Assembly: GCF_009725235.1 (NCBI RefSeq) | Contig: NZ_WJFC01000153.1 | Coordinates: forward strand, 1-32,459 | Reading direction: 5' to 3' | Source of the DNA: Scytonema sp. UIC 10036 | GTDB taxonomy: Bacteria; Cyanobacteriota; Cyanobacteriia; Cyanobacteriales; Nostocaceae | Length of the DNA stretch: 32,459 nt | In this document: piece after piece, positions 15,482 through 23,907 of the stretch | Numbering within the stretch: the stretch's first letter is position 1 | Layout of the letters: each line of letters begins with the position of its first letter | Made by a program: the position numbers and the translations under genes | Notes under the pieces: model-generated | What the model was told of the DNA's origin: nothing | What the model saw: only the letters and a program-made list of their open reading frames with translations | Database searches by the model: none

Positions 15482-15886
15482 TCACAAGTGGAGGAAGTGA
15501 TAGATAATTAATACACAAGGTGTGCTGACTAACAACCACACCAGAAAAATCATTGACCATAAAGAACATAAGGAGATTAAATCAGAGGCAATTGCTCTAA
15601 CTTCTACGCTACCTAGAGGGCAGTATTGGTACAGTTTTCTAGTAGCTGGGTTTGCAATGCTTGAATCTGTTGCCACATTCTTTAAAATCTTTTCCTCAAG
15701 GGTTACTAATGAGCTGAAAATGAAGCTATCCCCAACCACCGCAATCAATCGCTCTTCTGTCAAAGCTTCAAAAAGGTTTGCAGATTCCAGCTCTATGATA
15801 TTAGAACTCAGAACGTCCAAGGTATTTTTGTTTTTCTCTTCAGGCTGTATTTTCATTACATATCTTTTTATTGAGTTCATTATCAT
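15482..15886 (-). CDS. Hypothetical protein with a leader-like N-terminus
   Basis: A 134-aa ORF I do not recognise with confidence. ATG 15886 overlaps the stop of the upstream small ORF (ATGA), and another ATG sits at 15856. The N-terminal half is acidic and ends FEALTEERLIAVVGD, which resembles the ELTEEE...GG leaders of cyanobacterial bacteriocin or RiPP precursors, with Asp in place of the second Gly. The C-terminal 32 residues are hydrophobic. It could be a precursor peptide or a decayed gene. An ORF on the opposite strand over the same region lacks such features and is rejected. Confidence 0.4.
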   Translation of the reverse strand: MIMNSIKRYVMKIQPEEKNKNTLDVLSSNIIELESANLFEALTEERLIAVVGDSFIFSSLVTLEEKILKNVATDSSIANPATRKLYQYCPLGSVEVRAIASDLISLCSLWSMIFLVWLLVSTPCVLIIYHFLHL

Positions 15887-15996
15887 ACCTGTAATTTTTC
15901 TCTAAATCTGACATATTTGGTATAGTTAATACATCCATTTGGAGCGTGGCTATCTTTGTCATCTGCACCCGTAAGCGAACTACTTGTAAGAATCAT
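15883..15996 (-). CDS. Small ORF, 37 residues, coupled
   Basis: Starts MILTSSSLTGADDKDSHAPN and contains one Cys. Its ATG lies inside the end of the upstream 26-residue ORF and its TGA overlaps the next ATG, so all three could be translated by coupling. It could equally be the second half of a single gene broken by a frameshift at about 15990. Function unknown. Confidence 0.35.
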   Translation of the reverse strand: MILTSSSLTGADDKDSHAPNGCINYTKYVRFREKLQV

Positions 15997-16060
15997 TTAA
16001 CCGAGATTCTTCATTCTCTAAACCAATCAAACGATAAATAAAATTAAAAACCTTTTTCAT
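15980..16060 (-). CDS. Small ORF, 26 residues, with good ribosome site
   Basis: AAGGAA (16067-16072) lies 6 bases before the ATG. The product begins MKKVFNFIYRLIGLENEES: a basic, hydrophobic N-terminus then an acidic tail. It is the first of three overlapping small ORFs that end at the terminator near 15350. I do not recognise it. Confidence 0.4.
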   Translation of the reverse strand: MKKVFNFIYRLIGLENEESRLNDSYK

Positions 16061-16281
16061 GACCAGTTCCTTATCTGTGGTTCACACTATTCAAGTTACA
16101 GTGATAAAATGAAGAACTTGTGGAGATGCCACTTTTTGTTGTGCTAGTTGTGCGAGCCTGATGGATGCCGTAAGAGATGGAGTGCGTTACATCACGATCT
16201 CCAAGGAATGCGATCGCAACCGGGCTTAAGCATAGCTCCGTAGCCCTTGGTAGTGCCGATCGCCATCCATGCGGGTACTCT

Positions 16282-16590
16282 TCAAGGACGCTTGCATGAA
16301 ATAGGGTCAATCCCCAAGATAGGTGGAAATTGGGGCTGACAATCTATTCGTGAAGAAGGCAGTTTTTGTAGCTGCTCTATGTTTCGCTCGTAGTCCTTTT
16401 GCAATACGTTCAGTTTTTCCTCAAGTTGCTGTAACTCCTGCTTTTGTAAGAGTGGAGGGTTTTTGAGTATTTGCTGTTGTTCGGGTGTAACTTTTAGTAG
16501 ATTGGGTAAGCTATGCTGGGGAATATCAATTTGAGTACAAAAAGTTTCAGGATTAGACGGTTGTTCATGAAGTAATTGGACGGTTACCGT
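16282..16590 (-). pseudogene. Frame-displaced 3' part of the VDGxRPI repeat gene
   Basis: An open minus-strand frame with protein-like composition but no start codon. From 16566 it gives 94 residues, beginning EQPSNPETFCTQIDIPQHSL, then a Glu/Gln/Leu-rich coiled coil (about residues 27-68), ending ISCKRP. It overlaps the end of the repeat-protein gene in a different frame, so a one-base shift near 16570-16590 would join them. Most likely a frameshifted C-terminal part, or a remnant. Confidence 0.5.
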
Positions 16591-16996
16591 CTACTTCAAG
16601 AGTACCCTCAACTTGAAGATGACTCTTCACAATCGGACGCTGACCATCGATGTTTAAAGTATCTTTTACCTCTATATCGCTTTTGTCAACCGGACGCATA
16701 CCATCTATATTGAGCATTTCATGCTCCCGAAAATCGCTTTTAGCAATTGGACGTTGACCATCAACGTCAATTGTTTCTTGTATCTGAATGTTGCTTTTTG
16801 CGATTGGGCGAACACCATCTACCACCCAAGTGTCTGCAAGCTCAAAAGAACTTGGATCGATTGGACGATGACCATCTACATCAACTGTTTTAAGAGTTTG
16901 TTTGGGTTCTTCTGAAGAAATCATGTTCGCTTCGGTATCCGTTGTCTTCCGATCCAAGTCATTGACAGTGCTATCAACTTGTGTATTGTTATTCAT
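16565..16996 (-). CDS. VDGxRPI repeat protein (cyanobacterial, unknown function)
   Basis: A 143-aa protein with six copies of a roughly 19-residue repeat centred on [VI]DGxRP[IV] (DGHRPI, DGVRPI, DGQRPI, DGMRPV, DGQRPI, DGNRPI), separated by segments such as KSDIEVKDTL. There is no signal peptide or catalytic motif. Proteins with GxRPI repeats occur in filamentous cyanobacteria without assigned function, as far as I know. ATG 16996 (GAGG upstream) is preferred over TTG 17029. The stop at 16565 falls right after a repeat, and an open frame continues in another register. Confidence 0.65.
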   Translation of the reverse strand: MNNNTQVDSTVNDLDRKTTDTEANMISSEEPKQTLKTVDVDGHRPIDPSSFELADTWVVDGVRPIAKSNIQIQETIDVDGQRPIAKSDFREHEMLNIDGMRPVDKSDIEVKDTLNIDGQRPIVKSHLQVEGTLEVDGNRPITS

Positions 16997-17029
16997 GAAA
17001 CGTGCCTCGAACTTACGTCTATGGTTCAA

Positions 17030-17671
17030 TAGCTAGTAGCATGACTCTATTTCGGTAGCGATCGCACCTTCCTTTTTGAACAACTTTCACTGAACCAAAG
17101 CTATAATATTGCTCACCAAAAGCGGGAGTTCAAGTCGTCATAAACACAGAATCGCAGGAGCGATCGCGTCATCACCAAAGGAGGTAGGATGAATTTCCAA
17201 GCCGGAGCAACGCAAAGATACTTATGAAATCCGTGCGATGCTGAGTGGTATGACAGTTAGGCAGCCCTAACCTGGTAAGTACCACGTGAGTTTGCGTAAG
17301 AAAAAAGGTAGGTTTTCCTTCCTAGCCCTGTCAAGATGGTAAAAAGCTAGATATATGCATTGTACTAGCTTGATAGTCCTGTCAAGGTCTTTGTTGCGAT
17401 CGGGTGAGCGCTGCACGTTGTCTACACGTTTTTTGACATATTATAATATCACGCTTGTTATGTTGAGTCAACTAGCCCAGTCAAATTCTTTATAGAAACC
17501 TTTCCGGATTGGGCGCGTTGGCGATCGCTTGCCTGTAGGTGCGATTAAAGCTTTTCTTGGTAAAGGATTTTTAATAGACTTGCAATCTGTATTAATGAGG
17601 CAACGTCAAGTCGCTATCTAAGGTGCTCGTAATTCGGTCAATCCAATAACTTCTGACCTACTGCAATAGCT
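17030..17671. other. Decayed intergenic DNA
   Basis: No acceptable gene. It has two HIP1-type GCGATCGC octamers, a 12-codon ORF at 17189 with a strong Shine-Dalgarno-like AAGGAGGTAGG, and short protein-like stretches broken by stops (for example 17490-17620 on the plus strand), suggesting old gene remnants. Confidence 0.5.
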
Positions 17672-17965
17672 ATGGAGGCTCCAATACCAGCACTTAATCC
17701 TGTCGCCATACCGTTTATGACTTTATCTACAGATGCGGTGCGGTGCGAGTACGTTTATATGAGACTTCCTACCAAAGACAACCCTGACCCCCTACGCAAA
17801 CCAGATAACAACAAAGAGGTGTTTGCTGACGGGGAGTTTGGAGATTTTATCAAACAGATTTTTGACACCCTCGACCTTTACCACAACTCTGGCGTCGATC
17901 CCCGTCGTATACAAAGCTTTCCTTCTAAGTATACTGAGAAAAATTCAAGTAGGATTCCTATATAA
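17672..17965 (+). pseudogene. Probable fragment of a pentapeptide-protein-type C-terminal domain
   Basis: A 97-codon ORF. The middle, FIKQIFDTLDLYHNSGVDPR (about residues 58-77), resembles the LFQTLDLYHNQGVDPRA-type segment I associate with C-terminal regions of cyanobacterial pentapeptide-repeat proteins; the rest does not match. There is no Shine-Dalgarno and the sequence ends soon after the motif. Probably a gene remnant; it could be a small functional protein. Confidence 0.4.
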
Positions 17966-18044
17966 ACCGCAGCCTGTGGCAGACCGTAGCAGATACATCT
18001 GTACTTCATTCAAGTGAAAACTGCTATATTTTTGGTTAAGTCAA

Positions 18045-19100
18045 TCATCCGGGGAGTCTTGAAATAGTTAATTGTAACGCTTGCATTTGAGGAAAATCAC
18101 GCTGAATAATTTCGATAACTTTTCTTTGACTCTCTTGATTTTTAGCAATCAGTTGTGCAGTACCATCACCCTGAGAACCCACGCCTTTTCCTCCAAAGAT
18201 ATAAGGACTTAGAGGCTCGTGATAGAGAAGGAGATGCAGTTTCTTTGCAGTTAATTGAGAAGGACAAGCCGGAACTACATGGCGATCGAATTCATTTTGG
18301 GCTTTTGTCATTAAGGCTCCAAGAAGTTGGGCATCTCCAAGTTGTATTGCTTCAACTGCTGAGCGGGTAATTTCCGCACTAATAGAACCCAAGTATTTTT
18401 GGACATTTTGCTGAATTTGATTGGTAGCGAAAGGATAACACTCATTCAATCGTCTTAGTATTTCTTGTGTGTTTTTGCAGCCACCGAGATCGACGATCGC
18501 AAAAAATAAATCTTTGCTAACTTTCAGTTCGCTAAGATCGATTTGTTCGCCATCAAATATCATCAAGATTGGGCGATTTCCATAAGCACAAGCCTGATCC
18601 ATACGACCACAAAGACTGGGAGTAGTTCTTTCTCCCAGGTAGGCTAACTCCATTTCTTCACGAATTGTCATCTTCAAGTCATACAGACGATTAAAAGCGC
18701 GAGCAATGAGAACGCAAAAAGCAGCGCTTGAAGATAATCCTTTTTGGATGGGTAAGTCGGTTAGATAATTATCAACTTCAAGTCCGCCAACACCATAATG
18801 AGTCAGAAATTGATAAGCTGTACCAGCAGCATAACTAAAAAAACCGCCTTTTGCCGCTACGCACTTAAGGGTATTAGGTTCCATGGGTAATCTAAGTGGT
18901 TCATAATGCTTGCCATCATTGAGAGAAGAACGAATAATTAACTCAGTAGAATTAGGTTTGACATCGGCATAAATTCCTTGATTAGTACCAACAATTAAGG
19001 TGTATCCCTTTTCGATTTGAGGATTAATCCGGCGATATTCTCCTGCCCAATCGCTGTGTTCTCCGAACAAACAAAGACGACCTGGAACAAAAATTCTCAT
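18045..19100 (-). CDS. GHMP-family sugar kinase (galactokinase-like)
   Basis: A 351-aa small-molecule kinase. GHMP motif 1 GRLCLFGEHSDWAG (residues 7-20) resembles the galactokinase signature. Motif 2 is PIQKGLSSSAAF (about 124-135), and motif 3 GGKGVGSQGDGTAQ (about 311-324) completes the ATP/substrate fold. The GEHSDWAG variant suggests a sugar or sugar-acid substrate such as galactose or glucuronate, but this cannot be decided from sequence. No sugar-pathway gene is adjacent. Weak GGAAA Shine-Dalgarno before ATG 19100. Confidence 0.88.
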   Translation of the reverse strand: MRIFVPGRLCLFGEHSDWAGEYRRINPQIEKGYTLIVGTNQGIYADVKPNSTELIIRSSLNDGKHYEPLRLPMEPNTLKCVAAKGGFFSYAAGTAYQFLTHYGVGGLEVDNYLTDLPIQKGLSSSAAFCVLIARAFNRLYDLKMTIREEMELAYLGERTTPSLCGRMDQACAYGNRPILMIFDGEQIDLSELKVSKDLFFAIVDLGGCKNTQEILRRLNECYPFATNQIQQNVQKYLGSISAEITRSAVEAIQLGDAQLLGALMTKAQNEFDRHVVPACPSQLTAKKLHLLLYHEPLSPYIFGGKGVGSQGDGTAQLIAKNQESQRKVIEIIQRDFPQMQALQLTISRLPG

Positions 19101-19192
19101 TGAAAATTTCCTGTTGTTAATCAGAGTATATGTTATCTTGATTAACTATATAGGAGAGCGATACGGATGCGTACCCTTCTTACAGTCGGCTG

Positions 19193-19338
19193 ATAGCCTT
19201 TCTCAGTCTCATGAAGTACACCCCCCTTTCATCCCCCCTTGGTAAGGGGGGACAGTACACCCCCCTTTCATCCCCCCTTGGTAAGGGGGGACAGAGGGGG
19301 GTAATTTTCGTACCTCACCAAGTTGAAATTTGCTGTAT
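19193..19338. repeat. C/G-rich palindromic dispersed repeat, copy 2, internally duplicated
   Basis: Same ends as copy 1 (ATAGCCTTTCTCAG ... TTGAAATTTGCTGTA), but the C-rich/G-rich core (CCCCCCTTTCAT ... AAGGGGGGACAG) is present twice in tandem, making it about 40 bp longer than copies 1 and 3. Confidence 0.88.
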
Positions 19339-19373
19339 CGCTCGAACGATCTTGAAACATCAAATCAGAATTT

Positions 19374-19826
19374 CTACAGCAGGCGTTTTGCTGCCTCACG
19401 CAATCGATAGTTACAATCAGCAACTATTGGACTACCATGAGCAACAGAAATTACCTGTAGATCGGGTATGCGATCGGCTAATGCTTCTAACCACTGGCGG
19501 TAGGCATTGCGATCTTTCATAAAAAATCGCCTACCCAAGCCAGTGAGCCCGAAAAATCCACTCGAGCCAATGACACTTGTTCCCAGCCACTGAAGCAAAA
19601 ATTCTCCTGTAGGTAAGTGTTGCTGAAAATATGACTTGTTTAAGTTAAATAGAATGTCTGTAAACACCAGTGCCTTCCCCGTTGGTAGTGGCAGTTCATA
19701 AACGAGTTCTTGCGGACGGATACCAATAGGTTCGTGACAAATAATTCCGTATGTAGGTAAAACTTCCTCTGCAATTCCATCTACTGCCACCACTTGTTCG
19801 ACATACGGTTTTGCTGCTTCTGCCAC
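19374..19826 (-). pseudogene. N-truncated MBL-fold / DUF4336-like protein
   Basis: A 150-codon ORF from GTG 19826; the codon before it is TGA. It reads as the C-terminal half of a metallo-beta-lactamase-fold protein like DUF4336: ALVFTDILFNLN (about residues 52-63) supplies the late metal-site Asp and VISVAHGSPIV (about 125-135) the final His. The N-terminal half with the HxHxDH-type site is missing, and upstream frames are closed. A gene relic or a very shortened protein. Confidence 0.55.
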
Positions 19827-20190
19827 TCATCCTGACTGGAAGTACCTTTATGCTGGCGAGGTTTTATTGAGGAGAAAAATGAATAAAATAGCTCAGAAGC
19901 ATCCCCTTTTTCTTGATTCATATTTACTGAGCGCTGAAAGTTGGACGACTTTATAAGAGCCTAGCATTATCGATCCGTCGCGAACAAAAGAACTCAACCG
20001 ACTCCCTTGCCGCAAGGGCTATACGCTAGTTCCCAGGGCGCGAGAAACCCGCCTGCAGGACTAAACTCACCACCTACGTGGACTTCATATTAGTCCGCGC
20101 AGGCGGACTTGGTTTGTATAGCCGCAATTTCCAATCGCAGGCGTGTTTTTTCCAAATTAAAAGCGCAGCATCTTATAACCCTGCATACCA
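19827..20190. repeat. Intergenic filler repeats
   Basis: No gene seen. Around 20010-20150 lies filler with CCGCCTGCAGGAC, TAGTCCGCGCAGGCGGACTT and TTTGTATAGCCGCAATTTCC blocks, a repeat type common in Nostocales intergenic DNA. A related piece sits at about 31200-31245. Confidence 0.55.
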
Positions 20191-20238
20191 TTAGCCATTA
20201 GCCATTAGCCATTAGCCATTAGCCATTAGCCATTAGCA
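20191..20238. repeat. TTAGCCA heptamer array, short
   Basis: Six to seven TTAGCCA units ending directly at the stop codon of the GST gene (20239-20241, minus strand). Same unit as the 13671-13787 array. Confidence 0.9.
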
Positions 20239-20931
20239 CTAAACCGTCTTTGCCGATTGATTGAACAACAAATCTCTTGACTTGTCAACATTAAGTGCCT
20301 GATTTTTAAATGCTTCTGCTTTTTCATAAGCACGAATTGTTGCCGGACGTTCTTTAATGGCTTCAAACCAGCGCTTGAGGTTGGGAAAATCATCCAGATT
20401 TTGACTTTGACGTTCGTAACTGACAATCCAGGGATAGCAGGCAATATCTGCAATAGAATATTCACCAGCAATAAATTTTTTACCTGTCAGTTGTTTGTTC
20501 AGTACAGCATACAAGCGTCCTGTTTCGTTGACGTAGCGCTTAATTGCGTACTCAATTTTCTCTGGAGCATATTGACTGAAGTGGTGGTTTTGTCCTGCCA
20601 TTGGACCTAAACCTCCCATCTGCCAAAACAACCACTGAAGGACTTCTACTCTACCGCGCAGATCGGCTGGGATCAACTTTCCAATTTTGTCTGCTAAGTA
20701 CAGCAAAATCGCACCTGATTCAAAAACCGAAATTGGTCCATCTCCAGTTGCTGGTTCCTTATCGATAATTGCGGGGATGCGATTGTTAGGAGAAATCTTG
20801 AGAAAGTCTGGTTTGAATTGATCCCCGGCTCCTATATTGACAGGAATAATGGTATATGGTAATCCAGTTTCCTCAAGAAACATTGTAATTTTATGCCCGT
20901 TGGGGGTTGTCCAGTAGTAAAGCTCAATCAT
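20239..20931 (-). CDS. Glutathione S-transferase family, YfcG/Nu-class-like
   Basis: A 230-aa protein closely patterned on E. coli YfcG, a GST-fold disulfide-bond oxidoreductase using glutathione. The N-terminal thioredoxin-like domain begins IELYYWTTPNGHKITMFLEE; SPNNRIPAI and VFESGAILLYLA are the cis-Pro and glutathione gamma-Glu sites. The helical domain has WLFWQMGGLGPMAGQNHHF and YSIADIACYPW. Full length. Its start overlaps the methyltransferase stop by 8 bp, so the two are co-translated. The stop codon abuts a heptamer array. Confidence 0.93.
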   Translation of the reverse strand: MIELYYWTTPNGHKITMFLEETGLPYTIIPVNIGAGDQFKPDFLKISPNNRIPAIIDKEPATGDGPISVFESGAILLYLADKIGKLIPADLRGRVEVLQWLFWQMGGLGPMAGQNHHFSQYAPEKIEYAIKRYVNETGRLYAVLNKQLTGKKFIAGEYSIADIACYPWIVSYERQSQNLDDFPNLKRWFEAIKERPATIRAYEKAEAFKNQALNVDKSRDLLFNQSAKTV

Positions 20932-21715
20932 GATTTAAGACATCCTTAAATTTTGGTGATTTTGCAATTGCAGCAAAAACTCTATGTTGAACTTGAAGCA
21001 TGGGTATAGGAAACTGGCTTTGGAGTAATTCTGCAAGTTCGCGATCGAATTCTTCAACCTTGTCTTTTTCTAAACTCGCTCCCACACCAGCACTCGCCCG
21101 AATTCTACCCCGCCAATCTTCATGGGAGTATGGCACGAATACGTCATATGAAAATGTTCGTATGTCTCGGAATCCACCTTCTCCTAAGTCTCGCAACCAC
21201 AGCGGGTGTAAACCATTTCCACCCCCCAAGTTCCAATCTGAATTATAAGCCTGTATCAGGTTTTCCGTCGCCTCTACCACATTGCCTTTTAACGGTATCC
21301 AATCAAAATGAGCGATCGCAATATACCCATTGGCTTTGAGTATGCGAATCACTTCCTTGACAGCACGGGGGCGATCGAACCAATGCCAGCATTGTCCTGC
21401 GGTGACAACATCAGCGCTAGAATCTTCTAACCCAGTGTTTTCAGCAGTTGCTTGGCGATAATCTACCTTAACATTATTAGCGAGATCTAATTGCTTTGCT
21501 TGTTCGAGGAGCGATGCTGATGGATCGATACCAATGACATGACATCCTCTCATAACAAAGTTACGTGCGAGTGTTCCCGTTCCTGTTCCGATGTCTACAA
21601 TTTTTTGTCCCGGCAAACCAATGCCGTATTCAGACAGTTTGTTGAACAATGAACTGGGAAAGCCCGCACGATGTTTTGCGTAATCACTAGCAGTTGCACC
21701 AAAATCAATCTTCAT
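20924..21715 (-). CDS. Class I SAM-dependent methyltransferase
   Basis: A 263-aa Methyltransf_11-type enzyme. SAM motif I is VDIGTGTGTLAR (about residues 41-52), the acidic ribose-binding residue is in VIGIDPSASLLEQA, and motif IV is DVVTAGQCWHWFDRP. There is no substrate-specific domain; the family includes small-molecule and xenobiotic methylases. The gene overlaps the GST gene by 8 bp and follows the nitroreductase by 99 bp, so a detoxification role is plausible by context only. Confidence 0.88.
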   Translation of the reverse strand: MKIDFGATASDYAKHRAGFPSSLFNKLSEYGIGLPGQKIVDIGTGTGTLARNFVMRGCHVIGIDPSASLLEQAKQLDLANNVKVDYRQATAENTGLEDSSADVVTAGQCWHWFDRPRAVKEVIRILKANGYIAIAHFDWIPLKGNVVEATENLIQAYNSDWNLGGGNGLHPLWLRDLGEGGFRDIRTFSYDVFVPYSHEDWRGRIRASAGVGASLEKDKVEEFDRELAELLQSQFPIPMLQVQHRVFAAIAKSPKFKDVLNHD

Positions 21716-21814
21716 GAAATTCTTTAAAGGACAAAGGATGAAGTATGAAGGCTAAAATTCAAACTTTTATCCTGTATACTTTCTCACCCTTTATCCTTTA
21801 TCCTTCATACTTTA

Positions 21815-22486
21815 TTAACCATTGTATGGGTTACCCATTCTATCGACAAAAACGTTGTAGGATAATGGCAAGCGTCCGGGATCGCGACGGGGTTCTGCTG
21901 CGTATCCAACAGGCACAAGCACTGCGATCGCAATATCTGAATTATCTGCCACACCAATGACTTCTTTAACTTGCTCTTCAATCCAACCATTCATAAAGCA
22001 GGTAGACAAGCCCAGACTTTCTGCAGCCAGTACCAAATGGGTAGCAGCAATTATGGCGTCCTTAATGGCGTACTCTCTCCGCTTGTCTCCCAGCGTAGTT
22101 TGGAACTGAGGGATAGAGTTTTTAAAATACTCCACTGTCTTTTCATTCCAAGCACCCGTTTCAAGTGCTTTATGAAAAATCGGTGTTAAATCTTGTTCTC
22201 CAGCGGTAGCATCAGCCGCAAACACAAAAGTCACGGGTGCTTCAATGATTTGCTTTTGATTCCAAGACGCAGCTGCAAGAGCGGCTCTTTGTGCCTCATC
22301 TTGTACGAGAATTATCCGCCAATCTTGAATATTAAAGCTACTCGGTGCTGCTACAGTCAGTTCTACAAGTTGCTTGAGCAGTTCTGGTGATATGGGGTCT
22401 GGTTTGAAAGTTTTAATAGAACGACGCTGATAAATAGCGCTTGGTACATCCAGAGGTTTGGTTTTCAGGTCGAGTTCTTGAACCAT
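21815..22486 (-). CDS. Nitroreductase family protein
   Basis: A 223-aa FMN-dependent NAD(P)H nitroreductase-fold protein. IYQRRSIKTF (about residues 18-27) is the FMN-phosphate-binding RRSxR-type motif. APSSFNIQDWRIILV (about 47-61) is the family's S-x-x-N/Q-x-Q-x-W-x segment. GLSTCFMNGW and VLVPVGYAAEPRRDPGRLPL complete the C-terminal flavin contacts. Likely substrates are nitroaromatics, quinones or enones. It lies in a minus-strand run with Old Yellow Enzyme and SDR genes. Confidence 0.9.
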   Translation of the reverse strand: MVQELDLKTKPLDVPSAIYQRRSIKTFKPDPISPELLKQLVELTVAAPSSFNIQDWRIILVQDEAQRAALAAASWNQKQIIEAPVTFVFAADATAGEQDLTPIFHKALETGAWNEKTVEYFKNSIPQFQTTLGDKRREYAIKDAIIAATHLVLAAESLGLSTCFMNGWIEEQVKEVIGVADNSDIAIAVLVPVGYAAEPRRDPGRLPLSYNVFVDRMGNPYNG

Positions 22487-22607
22487 TGGATTTATCCGTG
22501 ATTTTTCTCACATTATAGATTTGTTAGAACACCAATGCCCAAACTCGGAGTTCGCAATTACTTATTTAATTACGAACTATGAATTACGAATTATAAATTA
22601 CGGCTTA

Positions 22608-22740
22608 TTTTGCTCCCACTAGAGATAAAAATTGCAATGCAGGTAGGTTGGGTTGAGGAACGAAACCCAACCTACGTGTTTTCGTATTTTTAGGCTTAAC
22701 CAACAAGTATTGATTTTGCTACTACTGGAGATAAAGATTG
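22608..22740. mobile_element. MITE-like element in the 3' end of the Old Yellow Enzyme gene, with 27-bp direct repeats
   Basis: A 79-bp element (22635-22713; starts CAATGCAGG, ends AGTATTGA) of the same family as 6202-6386. It is flanked exactly by 27-bp direct repeats, 22608-22634 and 22714-22740, that differ at 4 positions. The right-hand repeat is coding sequence of the enzyme gene; the left-hand repeat would encode the same residues followed directly by a stop codon. Confidence 0.75.
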
Positions 22741-23814
22741 TAGATCCAGTGTTGGGTAATCAATGTAACCTTTTGCCCCGCCTGTATAAAACGTTGTGGG
22801 ATCGGCTTCATTGAGTGGCGCATTGATAGCAAAGCGTTTGGGTAAATCTGGATTTGATATAAACAGCGTGCCAAAGGATACTAACTCCGCTTCTCCCTTT
22901 TCTACAACTGTCTTGGCTTTTTCAAGAGTATAAGCACCATTCACCATGAGCGTACCGTGAAAGCGTTCTCGAATATGACTCGTCGGGACTACTACTGCTC
23001 CATGTCTGATATCGGATTCGATCGCCTCAAAGATATGTAGATATGCCAAATCAAATTTGTTGAGTGCTTGTGCGGCATAACCAAATGTTTCTAGAGGATT
23101 GGAGTCACGCATATCATTAAAAGTGCCACTGGGAGAAAGGCGCACTCCTACCCGTTTTGAACCCCACACACTGATGACTGCCTCGGTGACTTCATTCAAC
23201 AGTCGAGCACGATTTTCCACAGAACCACCATACCTGTCTGTGCGCTGATTGGTTCCATCTCGCAGAAACTGATCGAGTAAATAACCATTAGCCCCGTGAA
23301 TTTCTACGCCATCAAATCCAGCGACTAAGGCATTTTCTGCCCCTTTGCGGAATTGTTCCACAATTTCTGGAATTTCAGATGTTTCCAACGCACGAGGAGT
23401 TACATAAGGTTTCATGCCCTCATAAGTCAGTATTTCACCTTTAGGTGCGATCGCAGAGGGAGCCACAGGTAAAGCTCCATTTGGTTGTAAATCTGGGTGC
23501 GAGATTCTCCCTACATGCCATATTTGGAGAAAAATTCTTCCTCCCTGCTGATGTACGGCATCTGTCACCAACTTCCAACCTTCGACTTGTTCCTGCGAAA
23601 AAATTCCCGGTGCATAAATATAGCCCAAACCTTCTGGTGCAACATGAGTTGCTTCGGCAATAATCAGCCCTGCTGTTGCTCGTTGGGCGTAATATGTAGC
23701 GTTGAGTTGGTGCGGTACATTATTTTTCAGAGCGCGTTGTCTGGTTAACGGAGCCATGACAATGCGGTTGGGTAATTCTAAATTCCCTAGTTTGTAAGGT
23801 GAGAGTAATACCAT
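22696..23814 (-). CDS. Alkene reductase, Old Yellow Enzyme family
   Basis: A 372-aa FMN-dependent ene-reductase (NemA/OYE type) using NAD(P)H to reduce activated C=C bonds and nitrate esters. It has NRIVMAPLTRQRA, the FMN-site QIWHVGR (about residues 97-103), EIHGANGYLLDQFLRDGTNQ (about 171-190) and VSFGTLFISNPDLPKR. Full length. The final residues SILVG and the stop codon come from a MITE-like element; without it the gene would probably end at AK followed by TAA. It follows the SDR gene by 93 bp in a run of redox genes. Confidence 0.94.
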   Translation of the reverse strand: MVLLSPYKLGNLELPNRIVMAPLTRQRALKNNVPHQLNATYYAQRATAGLIIAEATHVAPEGLGYIYAPGIFSQEQVEGWKLVTDAVHQQGGRIFLQIWHVGRISHPDLQPNGALPVAPSAIAPKGEILTYEGMKPYVTPRALETSEIPEIVEQFRKGAENALVAGFDGVEIHGANGYLLDQFLRDGTNQRTDRYGGSVENRARLLNEVTEAVISVWGSKRVGVRLSPSGTFNDMRDSNPLETFGYAAQALNKFDLAYLHIFEAIESDIRHGAVVVPTSHIRERFHGTLMVNGAYTLEKAKTVVEKGEAELVSFGTLFISNPDLPKRFAINAPLNEADPTTFYTGGAKGYIDYPTLDLQSLSPVVAKSILVG

Positions 23815-23907
23815 TTTGGATTTTAGATTTTGGATTTTGGATTAATAAAGATTAGTGGTTGGTAGGGGCGAAATGCATTGCGCCCGTATAGTGGTTGGGA
23901 GTCAGTT

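Noticed and set aside
15522..15905. Plus-strand 127-codon ORF
   Set aside because: It overlaps the minus-strand 134-codon ORF, has no Shine-Dalgarno, and the minus strand has coupled small ORFs and a terminator consistent with its direction.
16071..16310. Minus-strand 79-codon ORF
   Set aside because: The sequence is typical Nostocales intergenic filler (HIP1 site, GCTCCGTAGCCC-type repeats), and it overlaps the frame-displaced 3' part of the repeat gene in another frame.
17189..17227. 12-codon ORF with a strong AAGGAGGTAGG upstream
   Set aside because: Too short to support from one sequence, and the surrounding DNA looks decayed; conservation data would be needed.
17161..17340. Possible group II intron or structured RNA
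   Set aside because: GTGCGATGC-like start and several short stems were noticed, but there is no domain V motif or intron-encoded protein.
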